Source of the DNA: Comamonas antarctica
GTDB taxonomy: Bacteria > Pseudomonadota > Gammaproteobacteria > Burkholderiales > Burkholderiaceae_C
NCBI RefSeq assembly: GCF_013363755.1
Contig: NZ_CP054840.1
Location: 2,473,501 to 2,537,500, forward strand
Reading direction: 5' to 3'
Length of the DNA stretch: 64,000 bases
Below the pieces are notes generated by a model. The model saw nothing but the letters and a program-made list of their open reading frames with translations. It was not told where the DNA came from and made no database searches. Position numbers and translations under genes: made by a program. Each line of letters opens with the position of its first letter. Positions within the stretch are counted from its first letter, which is position 1. This document shows positions 1-9,255 of this stretch, one piece after another.

Positions 1-881
1 TTGCCGAGTTCATCGCGCTCGTTGACCACGGTCCAAAGCGTCTTGGACTGCGGCTCCCATCCCAGGCCGTTGGGATTGCGCAGGCCGCTCGCGAACAAGC
101 GCTTGTTGCCGCTTGCCACGTCGACTTCCCAGATCGCGGCGCGGCCCTCTTCCGCGGCCATGCCGTTGTCGCCGATATTGCTGTTCGAGCCCACGGTCGC
201 ATACAGCTTGCTGCCGTCGGCGCTGGCCAGAATGTTCTTGGTCCAGTGGTGGTTGGCGCCTGCGGGCAGGTCGGTGAGCTTGACCGGCGTGGCCGAGATC
301 GAGGTCTGCCCGGTCTCGTAGGGCACCTTGACGATGGCATTCGCGTTGGCGATGTAGAGCTCTTTGCCGACCAGTGCCATGCCGTAGGGCGACACCAGGT
401 TCTGCAGGAAGACGCTGCGGGTCTCGGCCACGCCGTCGCCGTCGGCATCGCGCAGCAGCGTGATGCGATTGGCGCTGGGCGTGCCCGCGCCCGCGCGCTT
501 TTGCACCATGCCCATGGCCTTGCCGCGCAGGCCGTCGGCATGCACGTTCTTCGCGCCCGCTTCGGGTTCGGGCTTGTTGCTCTCGGCCACCAGCACGTCG
601 CCATTGGGCAGCACATAGACCCAGCGTGGATGGTCCAGTCCCGCGGCCAGCGCCGTGACCCGGAAGCCTTCGGGCGCCTGCGGCATGCGCCCTTCGGCCC
701 AGCCCAGCGCCGGGGCGATGTTGACCGTGGGCAGCAACCCGCCCTTGTCGGGCGCGGGCAGATGCGGGTTCACGCCCATGCCGGGCGCGGCCAGTTGCTG
801 GGCAGAGGCGCCGGCCATGCTGCCGGCCAGCGCCAGCAGCGAAAACCAGCGCAGGGAATGGGAAGGAGCGGGCTTGTTCAT
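1..881 (-). CDS. PQQ-dependent sugar (sorbosone-type) dehydrogenase, 3' end outside window
   Basis: A soluble periplasmic quinoprotein that would oxidise a sugar or aldose using PQQ. Translation from the ATG at 881 gives MNKPAPSHSLRWFSLLALAG followed by a signal-peptide cleavage region (ASAQQ). After that comes a beta-propeller-like body with the blade motifs GLDHPRWVYVLPNGDVLVAE and NPNGLGWEP and the family signature NERDELG near the visible end. The frame stays open to base 1, so 293 codons are visible and the C-terminus is missing. Other reading frames here are long only because the DNA is GC-rich. The substrate cannot be deduced. The window also holds a membrane PQQ dehydrogenase (55159-57558), but no PQQ biosynthesis genes. 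Confidence 0.85.
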   Translation of the reverse strand, partial: MNKPAPSHSLRWFSLLALAGSMAGASAQQLAAPGMGVNPHLPAPDKGGLLPTVNIAPALGWAEGRMPQAPEGFRVTALAAGLDHPRWVYVLPNGDVLVAESNKPEPEAGAKNVHADGLRGKAMGMVQKRAGAGTPSANRITLLRDADGDGVAETRSVFLQNLVSPYGMALVGKELYIANANAIVKVPYETGQTSISATPVKLTDLPAGANHHWTKNILASADGSKLYATVGSNSNIGDNGMAAEEGRAAIWEVDVASGNKRLFASGLRNPNGLGWEPQSKTLWTVVNERDELG

Positions 882-979
882 GCGCCGAGTATGGTTGGGC
901 GCCTTGGCGCTCCCCTGTAGTCCGGTGCCGCAAGCTCCGGCAGGTACGGCATCAGCCGCCCCCGCCGGCCCCCACCCTC

Positions 980-2965
980 TCAAGGCTGGGCTTGCGGGCC
1001 CAGGTACGACCTGGTGCTGTAGAGCGCGGCGTCAAGCGGGCGCAACAACGGCAGTCCGCTCACCGGATCCTTGGCCTGCTTGTCGATATAGGCCTGGAAC
1101 ACATCGGCGTCCAGCACGCCGATATCGAGACGGCGCGCGGCCGGCACGGCCTTCAGCGTGTCATAGCCGTCGCCGCCATTGGCATTGAAGCTCAGCACGA
1201 ACAGCTTGTAGGTCCTGGCCATGTCGAGCACGCCCCACAGCCCCGTGGCCGCGTCGCGCACCTCGACATTGGCCACGCGGCTGCCGCGCGCAAGCCCCGC
1301 GTTCACGTCGAAGCGCAAGCCGCCGGTGTAAGGGTACGAACCGGTGGAGTTGCCGCCATACACGGCCTGCAGGCCGTCTTCCAGCATGCTCTTGACTTCC
1401 TGGCCCGTGACTTCGAGGCGCATCAGCATATTGCCGAATGGCAGCACCTCGATGACATTGGCCGCCGTCACATTGCCCTTCAGCGGCACGCGCACGCCCC
1501 CGCCGCTTTGCAGCGAGATGTCGGCGCCGCCATAGCTGGCGTTGGCCACATCCACATAGGCCTGGGCCACCAGTTGCTGGATGTCGCCGCCGCGCAGGCT
1601 CACCTGGCCCAGCGCATTGCAGTCCGCGCCGGAACGGCTGTAATCGACGCTGCCGACACCCCCGGGCACGCGGCGCGAGCACAATTCCTGCGGCGCCGTC
1701 GCGACCTGGCTCTTGCTGAACACGTCGACCTTGTCCTTGAACGGCTGCAGCGTGGCGGTGGCGGCGGCGCTGGGCGCGGTCACGCGCAGGAAGCCGCTGG
1801 CGTTCACATCGGCCAGGATGCTGGCTTTCTGCGCCTCGGTGGCGGCCGCCTTGGCCACCGTGAAGCCGTCGCCGATCAAGACGTGCGGCGTGCCCACGCA
1901 TTGGGTCACGTCGCCATTGGCATCGAACGACACCTTGAGTTCACCGACCACCTGGCTGTATTCCCAGGCATGCACCAGGCACACCGGCTTGCCGTCCTTG
2001 TTGGTCAGGCGCGTCGGGTAGTCGCCGGCCGGCGAGCCGACGCCATAGGTTTCGAGGCTGGCGGGACCCAGCAGGGTGTGGGAATCGCCACCCACGACCA
2101 CGTCCACGCCACTCAGCTTGGGAATGATGGCCTTGTCGTAGTCATAGCCGATGTGGCTCATCACCACGATCTTGTTGATGCCGCGCGCGCGCAGCGCATC
2201 GATCTCGCGCTGCGCCGCCACGGTTTCGTCTTCGAACGTGGTGTCGGCGTCGGGGCTCGACGAAGCCTTGGTCTTGCTGGCGATGGTCAGGCCGACCAGG
2301 CCGATCGACTGGCCGTCGCGCTGCACGACCACCGACTTGTTCACGTAGCCCGGCGCCTTGGCCGGGAACAGCGCCGAACTGGCGCCGAACTCGACGTTGG
2401 CGCTGAGCACCGGCGTCTTGCAGCTGCCCTTGTGCAGCAGGTCGATGAAGCTCTTGAGGTTGCTGTCGCCCTTGTCGAACTCATGGTTGCCCAGCGTGAA
2501 CGCATCGAAGCACACGGTATTCATCAGCGCCGCGTCGGCTTCGCCGTTGGCGCCCGCGCGGTTGAAGTACAGCGTGCCGGTCTGCGCATCGCCGGCATGC
2601 AGCTTCAGCACGTTCTTCGACTGGGCGGCCAGCTGCTCGATGGCCGCCGTGACGCGCGGAAAACCGCCCGCATCGGCGGTCACGGTGCCAGCGGCCGCGC
2701 CAGCGCCGGTCTTGAGCTTGAGGTCCTTGCTCTTGCTGTCGAGGTTGGAGTGGTGGTCGCCGACATGCAGGATGGTCAGATCCATGGGCTGCGCGGCGGG
2801 GCCGGTGCCGGTGCCGGTGCCCACGTCAACACCATTGCCATTGCCGGCGCCCGGGGTGGCGACATCGCCGTCGCTGCCGCCGCACGCCGTCAGCACGGCG
2901 GACACGATGAGACCCAGGGAGAGGACGTAAGGAACGCGTTTCAAGGCTGTCTTTCGGGTTTGCAA
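980..2965 (-). CDS. 5'-nucleotidase/metallophosphatase lipoprotein (UshA-like)
   Basis: A two-domain nucleotidase that would hydrolyse 5'-nucleotides or related phosphate esters at the cell surface or in the periplasm. The N-terminus has a lipoprotein signal ending VLTACGG (Cys about residue 28), then a Gly/Thr-rich linker. The metallophosphatase domain shows LHVGDHHSN, a GNHEFDKGDSNL metal motif near residue 160 and VVVGGDSH. The 5'-nucleotidase C-terminal domain follows (DISLQSGGGVR, ILPFGN-like VLPFGN). The length of 661 aa is slightly above the usual 550-600. The start is TTG; an alternative in-frame TTG at 2944, with GAAAGA upstream, would give MKRVPYVLSL and the same lipobox. Confidence 0.88.
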   Translation of the reverse strand: MQTRKTALKRVPYVLSLGLIVSAVLTACGGSDGDVATPGAGNGNGVDVGTGTGTGPAAQPMDLTILHVGDHHSNLDSKSKDLKLKTGAGAAAGTVTADAGGFPRVTAAIEQLAAQSKNVLKLHAGDAQTGTLYFNRAGANGEADAALMNTVCFDAFTLGNHEFDKGDSNLKSFIDLLHKGSCKTPVLSANVEFGASSALFPAKAPGYVNKSVVVQRDGQSIGLVGLTIASKTKASSSPDADTTFEDETVAAQREIDALRARGINKIVVMSHIGYDYDKAIIPKLSGVDVVVGGDSHTLLGPASLETYGVGSPAGDYPTRLTNKDGKPVCLVHAWEYSQVVGELKVSFDANGDVTQCVGTPHVLIGDGFTVAKAAATEAQKASILADVNASGFLRVTAPSAAATATLQPFKDKVDVFSKSQVATAPQELCSRRVPGGVGSVDYSRSGADCNALGQVSLRGGDIQQLVAQAYVDVANASYGGADISLQSGGGVRVPLKGNVTAANVIEVLPFGNMLMRLEVTGQEVKSMLEDGLQAVYGGNSTGSYPYTGGLRFDVNAGLARGSRVANVEVRDAATGLWGVLDMARTYKLFVLSFNANGGDGYDTLKAVPAARRLDIGVLDADVFQAYIDKQAKDPVSGLPLLRPLDAALYSTRSYLGPQAQP

Positions 2966-3035
2966 AGCGCCAAGCTTGCCGGGCGCGCATGAAACCCCCG
3001 TGACACTCCCTGAAAGCAGTGACGCACTGCCCGCT

Positions 3036-5558
3036 TCAGCCCCCCATCCAGGCCGGCAGCCAGCGCACCAGCGCCATGCCGACGATGGCCTGCGCCACCG
3101 TGCCGTGGAACATCAGCGCCGTGTTGTCGAGCGTGGCGCGCGCATCGGGGCGCAGCCAGCCGGCCCAGGAGCGCGCCAGCAGATAGCTGCCCATGACCAG
3201 CAGCACCAGCGCGTGGAAGCACTGCCACGACACCAGCGCCGCCACCGTGGCGCTCCAGGCATCGGCGCGCGGCGACAAGCCGTCGCGTAGATGCAGCCCC
3301 AGGTCCAGCCCGATCGCACCGATGGCTGCCAGCATGGCCAGCAGCACGGCCAGCCGCAGCACCGACTGCGGCTTGCGGCCCAGGCAACGCTGCGCCCACA
3401 CCATCAGTCCGGAAGCCGCCAGCAGCATCCCCGCAGGCCACAGCCGCCCCACGGGCAGGCTGGCACCGGGCGGCGGGCAGACATCGAGTGCCATCGATAC
3501 ATGGATATGCGCAAAGCCAAACGAGGCAAAGATCGTCGCATCGACGGCCAGCAGGATCAGCGTCGCCCACCACGAATGCGAGGCGCGGCCCGTGGCCACC
3601 GATGGCACGCTCACGCCCTCGCCGATCTGGGCCGTGGGCCGTGGCGGCGGACGGTCCGAGCCCCAGAGCCAGACCAGCATCGCGGCCAGCGAGATCGCCG
3701 CCGAGATGAAGGCCGGAATGATCCAGTACACCGTGAGCAGCAGGAAGAAACCCGCCGTGCCCGCGGCCGCGATGAACGGCGGCCAGCCATCGCCGGGCAG
3801 GCGCAGCAGATGGCGGATCTGCGCGCTGCCCGGGCTCGTGACCAGCGTCTCGCGCCCGCCGAACACCGTGCCCGGCAGCCAGTGCCGGCCCGCGGGCACT
3901 TCCTCGGCCAGCGCCGGCCGGTGCCACAGCGGGGCGCGCGCCTCGATCTGCGGAATGCTGCGCACGCCGTAGTCGCCCTGGGGCAGCCATTCGAGCGAAT
4001 CCGCGCCCCAGGGGTTGCCCGGCTCGCGTTCCTTGCGCAGGAAGGTGCGCACCAGATCGACCAGGCAGCACAGCACGCCCGCGGCAAACACATAGGAGCC
4101 CACCGTCGCCAGCAGGTTGAGCAGCCCCCAGCCCAGACCGTCGGCGTAGGTATAGACGCGCCGCGGCATGCCCGCCAGGCCAGCGATGTGCATGGGAAAG
4201 AAGGCCAGGTTGAAGCCGGCAAACATCAGCCCGAAGCTCCAGCGCGCCACGCGCTCCGACAGCGCGTGGCCGTTGTACAGCGGCGCCCAGTAATAGATGC
4301 CGGCGAACAAGGGGAACACCAGGCCGCCGATGAGCACGTAATGCAGGTGGGCGACGACGAAGTAGCTGTCGTGCGCCTGCCAGTCGAAGGGCAGCACCGC
4401 GAGCATCACGCCGGTGAGCCCGCCCAGCACGAAGATGAAGTGAAAACCCAGCAGGAACAGCGAGGGCGCAGTCATCTGCACCCGCCCCTTCCAGAACGTG
4501 GCGATCCACGAGAACACCTGCACGCCGCTGGGAATCGCCACCGCGAAGCTCGCCACCGACGTCACATGCAGCGCCAGCGGCCCCAGGCCCGCGGTGAACA
4601 TGTGGTGCATCCACAGCAGAAAGCTGATCGTGCCCACGCCCACCAGCGCCCAGACGATCGCGCCGTAGCCCACGAGTTTGGTGCGCGCCATCACCGGCAC
4701 CATCATCGTCACCATGCCGGCCGCGGGCAGGAAGATGATGTAGACCTCGGGGTGGCCGAAGAACCAGAACAGGTGCTGCCACAGCAGCGGGTCGCCGCCG
4801 CGCGCGGGAATGAAGAACGGCCAGTCGAAGGCGCGCTCGAGCTCGAGCAGCAGCGTGCCCGCGATCAGCGCCGGGAACGCAAAGATGATCATCAGCGCTG
4901 CGACCAGCGTGGCCCATGCGAACAGCGGCATCTGCATCAGCCGCATGCCGGGCGCGCGCGTGAACAGGATGCCGATGATCAGCTCGATGGCTCCGGCGAT
5001 GGCCGAGATCTCGATGAAGCCGATGCCCAGCAGCCACCAGTCGGCGCCTATGCCCGGCGAATACTCCTTGCTGGTGAGCGGCGGGTACATGAACCAGCCG
5101 CCATCGGGCGAGGCGCCGAAGAACAGCGTGATGAAGAAGGCCAGGCCGCCGATCGCATAGGCCCAGAACGCATAGGCCGACAGCCGCGGGAATGGCAGGT
5201 CGCGCGCGCCCAGCATGTTGGGCAGCAGCCAGACCGCGACCGCCTCGACCACCGGCACGGCAAACAGGAACATCATCACCGAGCCGTGCATGGTGAACAG
5301 CTGGTTGTAGCTGCCCGCATCCACCAGCGTGTTGTCCGGCACCGCGAGCTGGGTGCGCATGATCAGCGCCAGTATGCCGGCCAGCACGAAGAACAGCAGC
5401 GCCGTCGCGAGGTAGTAGACGCCGATCTGGCTGTTGTTGACGGCCGAGATGCGGCGCCAGCCCCGGGGCGGCTGCCAGGCGCGCTGCAGCGCCTGCAGCT
5501 CGCCCTCGGGGCGTGGCAGGCGGTTGGGCAGTTCGCGCTGCGCGGGCACGGCGTTCAT
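3036..5558 (-). CDS. ctaD: Cytochrome c oxidase subunit I with a C-terminal extra membrane domain (I/III fusion type)
   Basis: Catalytic subunit of an aa3/caa3-type terminal oxidase in the inner membrane. Residues about 40-560 are the 12-helix core, with heme a ligands H91 and H406, heme a3 ligand H404, CuB ligands H269, H318 and H319, and the cross-linked Tyr motif HPEVY (E271, Y273). Residues about 600-840 add further helices resembling a subunit III domain, and no separate subunit III gene is nearby. D120 of the D-channel is present, but the Asn pair usually seven residues further on is S127-A128. The usual K-channel Lys in PTGIK is Gln (IPSGVQVF, Q347). The start ATG overlaps the stop of coxB (ATGA), so the two are probably translationally coupled. 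Confidence 0.93.
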   Translation of the reverse strand: MNAVPAQRELPNRLPRPEGELQALQRAWQPPRGWRRISAVNNSQIGVYYLATALLFFVLAGILALIMRTQLAVPDNTLVDAGSYNQLFTMHGSVMMFLFAVPVVEAVAVWLLPNMLGARDLPFPRLSAYAFWAYAIGGLAFFITLFFGASPDGGWFMYPPLTSKEYSPGIGADWWLLGIGFIEISAIAGAIELIIGILFTRAPGMRLMQMPLFAWATLVAALMIIFAFPALIAGTLLLELERAFDWPFFIPARGGDPLLWQHLFWFFGHPEVYIIFLPAAGMVTMMVPVMARTKLVGYGAIVWALVGVGTISFLLWMHHMFTAGLGPLALHVTSVASFAVAIPSGVQVFSWIATFWKGRVQMTAPSLFLLGFHFIFVLGGLTGVMLAVLPFDWQAHDSYFVVAHLHYVLIGGLVFPLFAGIYYWAPLYNGHALSERVARWSFGLMFAGFNLAFFPMHIAGLAGMPRRVYTYADGLGWGLLNLLATVGSYVFAAGVLCCLVDLVRTFLRKEREPGNPWGADSLEWLPQGDYGVRSIPQIEARAPLWHRPALAEEVPAGRHWLPGTVFGGRETLVTSPGSAQIRHLLRLPGDGWPPFIAAAGTAGFFLLLTVYWIIPAFISAAISLAAMLVWLWGSDRPPPRPTAQIGEGVSVPSVATGRASHSWWATLILLAVDATIFASFGFAHIHVSMALDVCPPPGASLPVGRLWPAGMLLAASGLMVWAQRCLGRKPQSVLRLAVLLAMLAAIGAIGLDLGLHLRDGLSPRADAWSATVAALVSWQCFHALVLLVMGSYLLARSWAGWLRPDARATLDNTALMFHGTVAQAIVGMALVRWLPAWMGG

Positions 5559-6475
5559 TGCAGCGATCCCAGCCAGTCACCCAGGGCATCCAGCGTGGCG
5601 GGGTCGAGTCGGTCGTAGGAAGGCATGCGGGCTCCGGTTTTGATCTGCTGAATATGCGTCAGCCAGCGCTCGCGGCCTTCGGGCGTGTTGGCCAGCATTC
5701 CGGCGCCCAGGTGCAGCCGGCTGCCGAAATGCGTGAGGTCCGGACCCAGCCGCGATTGCTCGCTCACCCCGCGCACGGTGTGGCAGGCGTTGCAGCGGTT
5801 CTCCACAAACGCGCTGCGTCCCAGTTCCTGGCGCGCGCTGGCCGGCGCGGGCGCGGGCCGGGCCTGCGCCGCCAGCCAGGCGTCGAAGGCCTGCGGCTCG
5901 AGGCCGACGACATGCAGCGCCATCTGCGCATGCTGCGCGCCGCAGAACTCGGCGCACTGGCCGCGCCAGACGCCGGGCTCCTTGGCCGTCACCAGCAGAT
6001 GCTGCATGCGCCCGGGCAGCATGTCCATCTTGCCGGCGAGTTGCGGCACCCAGAAGCTGTGGATCACATCGGCGCTGGTCAATGCGAAGTAGACCGGTCG
6101 GCCCACGGGAATCCGGATCTCGTTGGCCGTGCGCACATCGGCGCCGGTGGCGGGATCGCGGTAGCGCACCTCCCACCACCACATATGTGCGTTCACGGTG
6201 ACGATCAGCGCGTCGGCGGGCGGCACGGGCTTCCAGGCCGGCATGCGCGGCAGCACCCAGACGAACAGCGCGGTGAGCACCAGCGCGGGAAACACCACGC
6301 CGCCGCCGATGACCCACAGCCTGGGCCGCAGGGCGGACGCGCGCGTGCGCAGCGACCAAGCCAAAAGCAGCATCACGCCGATAAAAATCAGCAATCCGCC
6401 GCCTATCAACACCCAGGTGACGGTTTCTATGGTCTGCGCGGCATCGCCGGCCGCGAAAAAGGCGCCGTCCTTCAT
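5555..6475 (-). CDS. coxB: Cytochrome c oxidase subunit II with fused cytochrome c domain
   Basis: Electron-entry subunit of the oxidase, 306 aa. Two N-terminal transmembrane helices lie at about residues 17-40 and 53-74. The cupredoxin domain carries the binuclear CuA ligands H139, C174, E176, C178, H182 and M185 (GQCAEFCGAQHAQM). A C-terminal class I cytochrome c domain follows, with the heme motif CNACH at 228-232 and a distal Met in ARMPSYD; this architecture defines caa3 oxidases. The ATG at 6475 overlaps the stop of the upstream cytochrome c gene and its own stop overlaps the ctaD start, giving one tight operon. The frame is open further upstream, but that part overlaps the cytochrome gene and is not needed. 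Confidence 0.92.
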   Translation of the reverse strand: MKDGAFFAAGDAAQTIETVTWVLIGGGLLIFIGVMLLLAWSLRTRASALRPRLWVIGGGVVFPALVLTALFVWVLPRMPAWKPVPPADALIVTVNAHMWWWEVRYRDPATGADVRTANEIRIPVGRPVYFALTSADVIHSFWVPQLAGKMDMLPGRMQHLLVTAKEPGVWRGQCAEFCGAQHAQMALHVVGLEPQAFDAWLAAQARPAPAPASARQELGRSAFVENRCNACHTVRGVSEQSRLGPDLTHFGSRLHLGAGMLANTPEGRERWLTHIQQIKTGARMPSYDRLDPATLDALGDWLGSLQ

Positions 6476-6870
6476 TCGAGCGAAAAGAGAAAGGCGGCCA
6501 TGGCCCGCGCATCTTCGGGCGAGACGCCCATGCTGGGCATTGCTGTCCCCGGAACCAGTGACTGCGGCGCGATGATCCACCGGGCCAGCGTGTCCGGGCG
6601 GTTGGGTACGCGGCCGGCGATGTAGCTGCGCTGGCTCCACGCATCGAGGGGCTGCGCCACGGGTCCGCGCGCGATCGGCACGTCCGGAATCGCATGGCAG
6701 GAGCCGCACTGGTACTGCCCCAGCAAGGCCTTGCCACGCTCTATGAGAATGTGGTCCTGCTTGGGGGTGGTGGCGGAATTGTCTTGCGCCTGGATTCCGG
6801 TAGGGACGCAGGCCAAACCCGCGAACAGCACCGGCAGCAGCGTAGGCGAAAAGGCATACTTGCGGTTCAT
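6472..6870 (-). CDS. Mono-heme class I cytochrome c, first gene of the oxidase operon
   Basis: A secreted cytochrome c of 132 aa, likely an electron donor to the following caa3 oxidase. It has a signal peptide (MNRKYAFSPTLLPVLFAGLA ... IQAQ), heme motif CGSCH and the Met ligand motif PGTAMPSMG. The C-terminal half resembles the cytochrome tail of CoxB and the second domain of the divergent cytochrome at 6921. The ATG at 6870 is preferred because it gives a normal signal peptide. An in-frame ATG at 6909 would add 13 residues and run into the divergent gene. No strong ribosome binding site is visible. Confidence 0.85.
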   Translation of the reverse strand: MNRKYAFSPTLLPVLFAGLACVPTGIQAQDNSATTPKQDHILIERGKALLGQYQCGSCHAIPDVPIARGPVAQPLDAWSQRSYIAGRVPNRPDTLARWIIAPQSLVPGTAMPSMGVSPEDARAMAAFLFSLE

Positions 6871-6920
6871 TAGCCCATTCTGTCGCACGAATGAGCTCAA
6901 CTGACGCAAAATCGAAGCAG

Positions 6921-7775
6921 ATGAGAAAAAACCAGCTGTTTCTGATTCTTGCTGTCACGGCGACTGGAATTGCGCTTACAGCAGCCGTCACCGCGGCTGT
7001 CGTGGTCTATTCGGGCGCCTACGACATTTCCGCCACGCGCCAGCATTGGCAAGCCACCCATTCGCTGATGGAAGTCGCGATGCGCCAGTCGGTGCGCCGT
7101 CAAGCCAGGGATATCGACGAGCCCGCCCTGTCCGACCCGCAGATGGCGCTGCGCGGCGCCGCCACCTACCAGGCCAAATGTGTGCAATGCCATGGCGCGC
7201 CCGGCGTGGCGCAGTCCGACATCGGCCTGAGCATGCAGCCGCTGCCCGGCCCGCTGGTCGACGCGCAGCAGCACTGGAAGCCGCGCGAGCTCTACTGGGT
7301 GGTACGCCATGGCATCAAGATGACCGGCATGCCGGCCTGGCAATATCGGTTGGAGGATGCGCAGATCTGGGAACTGGTGGCCTTCATGCAGCAACTGCCC
7401 CAGCTCAATGCAACCCAATATGCGCAGTGGACCCGGTCGGCGCCCGCGGCCACCGACCGCGTGCGCTTCGAGGCAGCGCTTCCGCCCGACTTCGTTGCCG
7501 ATGTCGAACGCGGCCGCCAGGCACTGCACCAATACGCATGCAATGCCTGCCACAGCATTCCCGGCATCACCGGCGCCGATGTCTATGTCGGCCCGCCGCT
7601 CAAGGGCATGGGCAAGCGCACGCTCATTGCCGGAAGCCTGGCCAACACGCCGCAGAATCTCGCGCGCTGGCTCACCCACACCCAGCAGGTCAAGCCCGGC
7701 ACGGCCATGCCCCAGCTGGGCGTCACACCCCAGGACGCTCAGGACATGGCGGCGTTCCTGTCCACGCTGCACTGA
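6921..7775 (+). CDS. Membrane-anchored di-heme cytochrome c
   Basis: A di-heme cytochrome c of about 284 aa facing the periplasm, probably an electron carrier to the oxidase encoded divergently. It starts with an uncleaved anchor (MRKNQLFLILAVTATGIALT). Domain one carries CVQCH with the Met ligand in GMPAW; domain two carries CNACH with PGTAMPQLG. The second domain closely resembles the single-heme cytochrome on the other strand. The ATG at 6921 is preferred for the anchor, leaving only about 50 bases between the two divergent starts; the alternative ATG at 6891 would bring the starts closer still. Confidence 0.85.
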   Translation: MRKNQLFLILAVTATGIALTAAVTAAVVVYSGAYDISATRQHWQATHSLMEVAMRQSVRRQARDIDEPALSDPQMALRGAATYQAKCVQCHGAPGVAQSDIGLSMQPLPGPLVDAQQHWKPRELYWVVRHGIKMTGMPAWQYRLEDAQIWELVAFMQQLPQLNATQYAQWTRSAPAATDRVRFEAALPPDFVADVERGRQALHQYACNACHSIPGITGADVYVGPPLKGMGKRTLIAGSLANTPQNLARWLTHTQQVKPGTAMPQLGVTPQDAQDMAAFLSTLH

Positions 7776-7782
7776 GCATCGC

Positions 7783-8934
7783 TCAGCGCCAGGCGCTGCC
7801 GACCTGGATGTAGTAGGTGCCGCTTTCCGGGCCGCGCGCATAGTCCAGGCCAACCCAGAGCCCCAGCTTGCGCGCCAGCAGATAGCGCACGCCGACGCCC
7901 TTGCTCACCGCCGTGCTGGCATCGTCGAACGAACCACCCTTGCCCCAGGCGCGCCCGGCGCCGATGAATCCGACCGCGGCCCAGCGCGGCGTGAAATTCC
8001 AGCGCAGCTCGGTCTCCATCACGGCGGTGTTGCGGTCCTGGTAGCGCGCCGCGGGAATGCCGCGCATGTCGATGAAAGGCAGCATGTAGAACGGCACCTG
8101 CCCGCGCGCCGCGCGCCCGTCCACCCGCCCCGCGAGCACCACGTCCTTGCGCACTGGCCAGTAGCCAAAGGCATGGCCGCGGTAGCTCTGGAACCGGGTC
8201 GCGCTGCCGATGTCCGGGTCGTAGAACATCGCATCGACCGCGCCGGTCCAGCCTTTAGAAGGGGTGAAGACGTTGTCGCGCGAGTCATGCTCCAGCGTCA
8301 GCCCCAGGCCCGAGGCCTTGCGCGCGACCTCGTGGGGCTGCAGCGGAATGCTGGGATTGCCACGGATGTCGAGCTTGTTGCTGAGGTTCATGTAGATCCA
8401 GCGCGCGCCCAGCCAGTTGTTGCTCTGGCCCAGCCGCGCCAGCACCTGCTGGCTCGACATCCATCCATCGAGCGAATAGTCGATGCCCGTGGTGTTGCCG
8501 CTGGTGCCGTAGTAGGCCAGGTTCACATCGGTTTTGCCGACCGCTCCGCGGTACTTGAAGCGCCCGTCGCCGAAGGTCTTCATGCCGCCCGCAAAGGCCG
8601 CCTTGGTCCCGTTCTCGGTCGCCGCCGCGCCCACGACCCAGATGTCCGGCGACACCGCCAGGCCGGATTCCTTGGCCTTCTGCGCCGACTCGGCCATCGA
8701 ATTGCGCAGGAACATCAAGGCCACGCCACCGCCGTTGCCCACCGCCGGTTCGGTGATGACGATGGGAATGGGCAAGAACCCCTTGCGTTCGATGAGCCAG
8801 TCGGACAAATCGAGCTTCCCGTCCTGTTTGTCGGTGATCGCCTCGGGCATGGCCCAGGCGGGCGCCGACGCGCCGAGCAGGCTCAGCAGGGCCATGGGAA
8901 CGAGGGGGCGAAGGGACGGCAAAGGAATCTGCAT
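7783..8934 (-). CDS. BamA/TamA-superfamily outer membrane beta-barrel protein
   Basis: A predicted outer membrane barrel of 383 aa. It has a signal peptide (MQIPLPSLRPLVPMALLSLL ... AWA), alternating amphipathic strands typical of the surface-antigen (D15) barrel, repeated short turns, and a C-terminal strand ending in an aromatic residue plus one (GSAWR). It lacks POTRA domains, so it is not BamA or TamA itself. The motif GLTLEHDSRDNVFTPSKGW is typical of the barrel of this superfamily. Its function is unknown. It converges with the di-heme cytochrome gene, with 7 bases between the stops. Confidence 0.75.
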   Translation of the reverse strand: MQIPLPSLRPLVPMALLSLLGASAPAWAMPEAITDKQDGKLDLSDWLIERKGFLPIPIVITEPAVGNGGGVALMFLRNSMAESAQKAKESGLAVSPDIWVVGAAATENGTKAAFAGGMKTFGDGRFKYRGAVGKTDVNLAYYGTSGNTTGIDYSLDGWMSSQQVLARLGQSNNWLGARWIYMNLSNKLDIRGNPSIPLQPHEVARKASGLGLTLEHDSRDNVFTPSKGWTGAVDAMFYDPDIGSATRFQSYRGHAFGYWPVRKDVVLAGRVDGRAARGQVPFYMLPFIDMRGIPAARYQDRNTAVMETELRWNFTPRWAAVGFIGAGRAWGKGGSFDDASTAVSKGVGVRYLLARKLGLWVGLDYARGPESGTYYIQVGSAWR

Positions 8935-9214
8935 TGGATCTCCTGGCGTGATCGAGGTGGCTTGGCGAACCGGGGCACGGGTGCCCAGCCGCCATCACAT
9001 ACAGGCTGAGACGTGCCTGCCCATTGTCCCGATCGAAGTCACACTTCGCGTGTCCCTTTAGGCCTATATGCGCCTCGCGCCCTGCCCTGCGCACTTCGCC
9101 CCCACCCGCCCCTTGAGCGCACGGTCGGTCCTCAGAGCGCCACCACCCAGGAACTGAATGCTGTGGGCATGGGGCAGGCACGAAAGGCCCGGGCGGCGAA
9201 CCGGAAGCGCAACG
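8935..9214. other. Gene-free stretch between outer membrane protein gene and tRNA-His terminator
   Basis: About 280 bases upstream of the outer membrane protein gene, which should hold its promoter. I see no convincing coding frame, no clear -35/-10 pair and no strong inverted repeat before the terminator starting near 9215. Confidence 0.5.
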
Positions 9215-9248
9215 AAAAAACGCCCGAAACTTGCGCTTCGGGCGTTTT
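9215..9248 (-). terminator. Intrinsic terminator after tRNA-His
   Basis: A 12-bp inverted repeat (AAAACGCCCGAA at 9217-9228, TTCGGGCGTTTT at 9237-9248) with an 8-base loop. Read on the minus strand it ends in a T-run. It lies directly downstream of the tRNA-His 3' end. Confidence 0.8.
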
Positions 9249-9255
9249 CAATATT

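Noticed and set aside
3291..5618. A 775-codon plus-strand open frame opposite the oxidase gene, and similar long frames opposite ppiD, uvrC, rlmD, gcd and spoVR.
   Set aside because: They are rich in Arg, His, Gln and Ala, show no domain and mirror genuine genes. This is expected for high-GC antisense frames.
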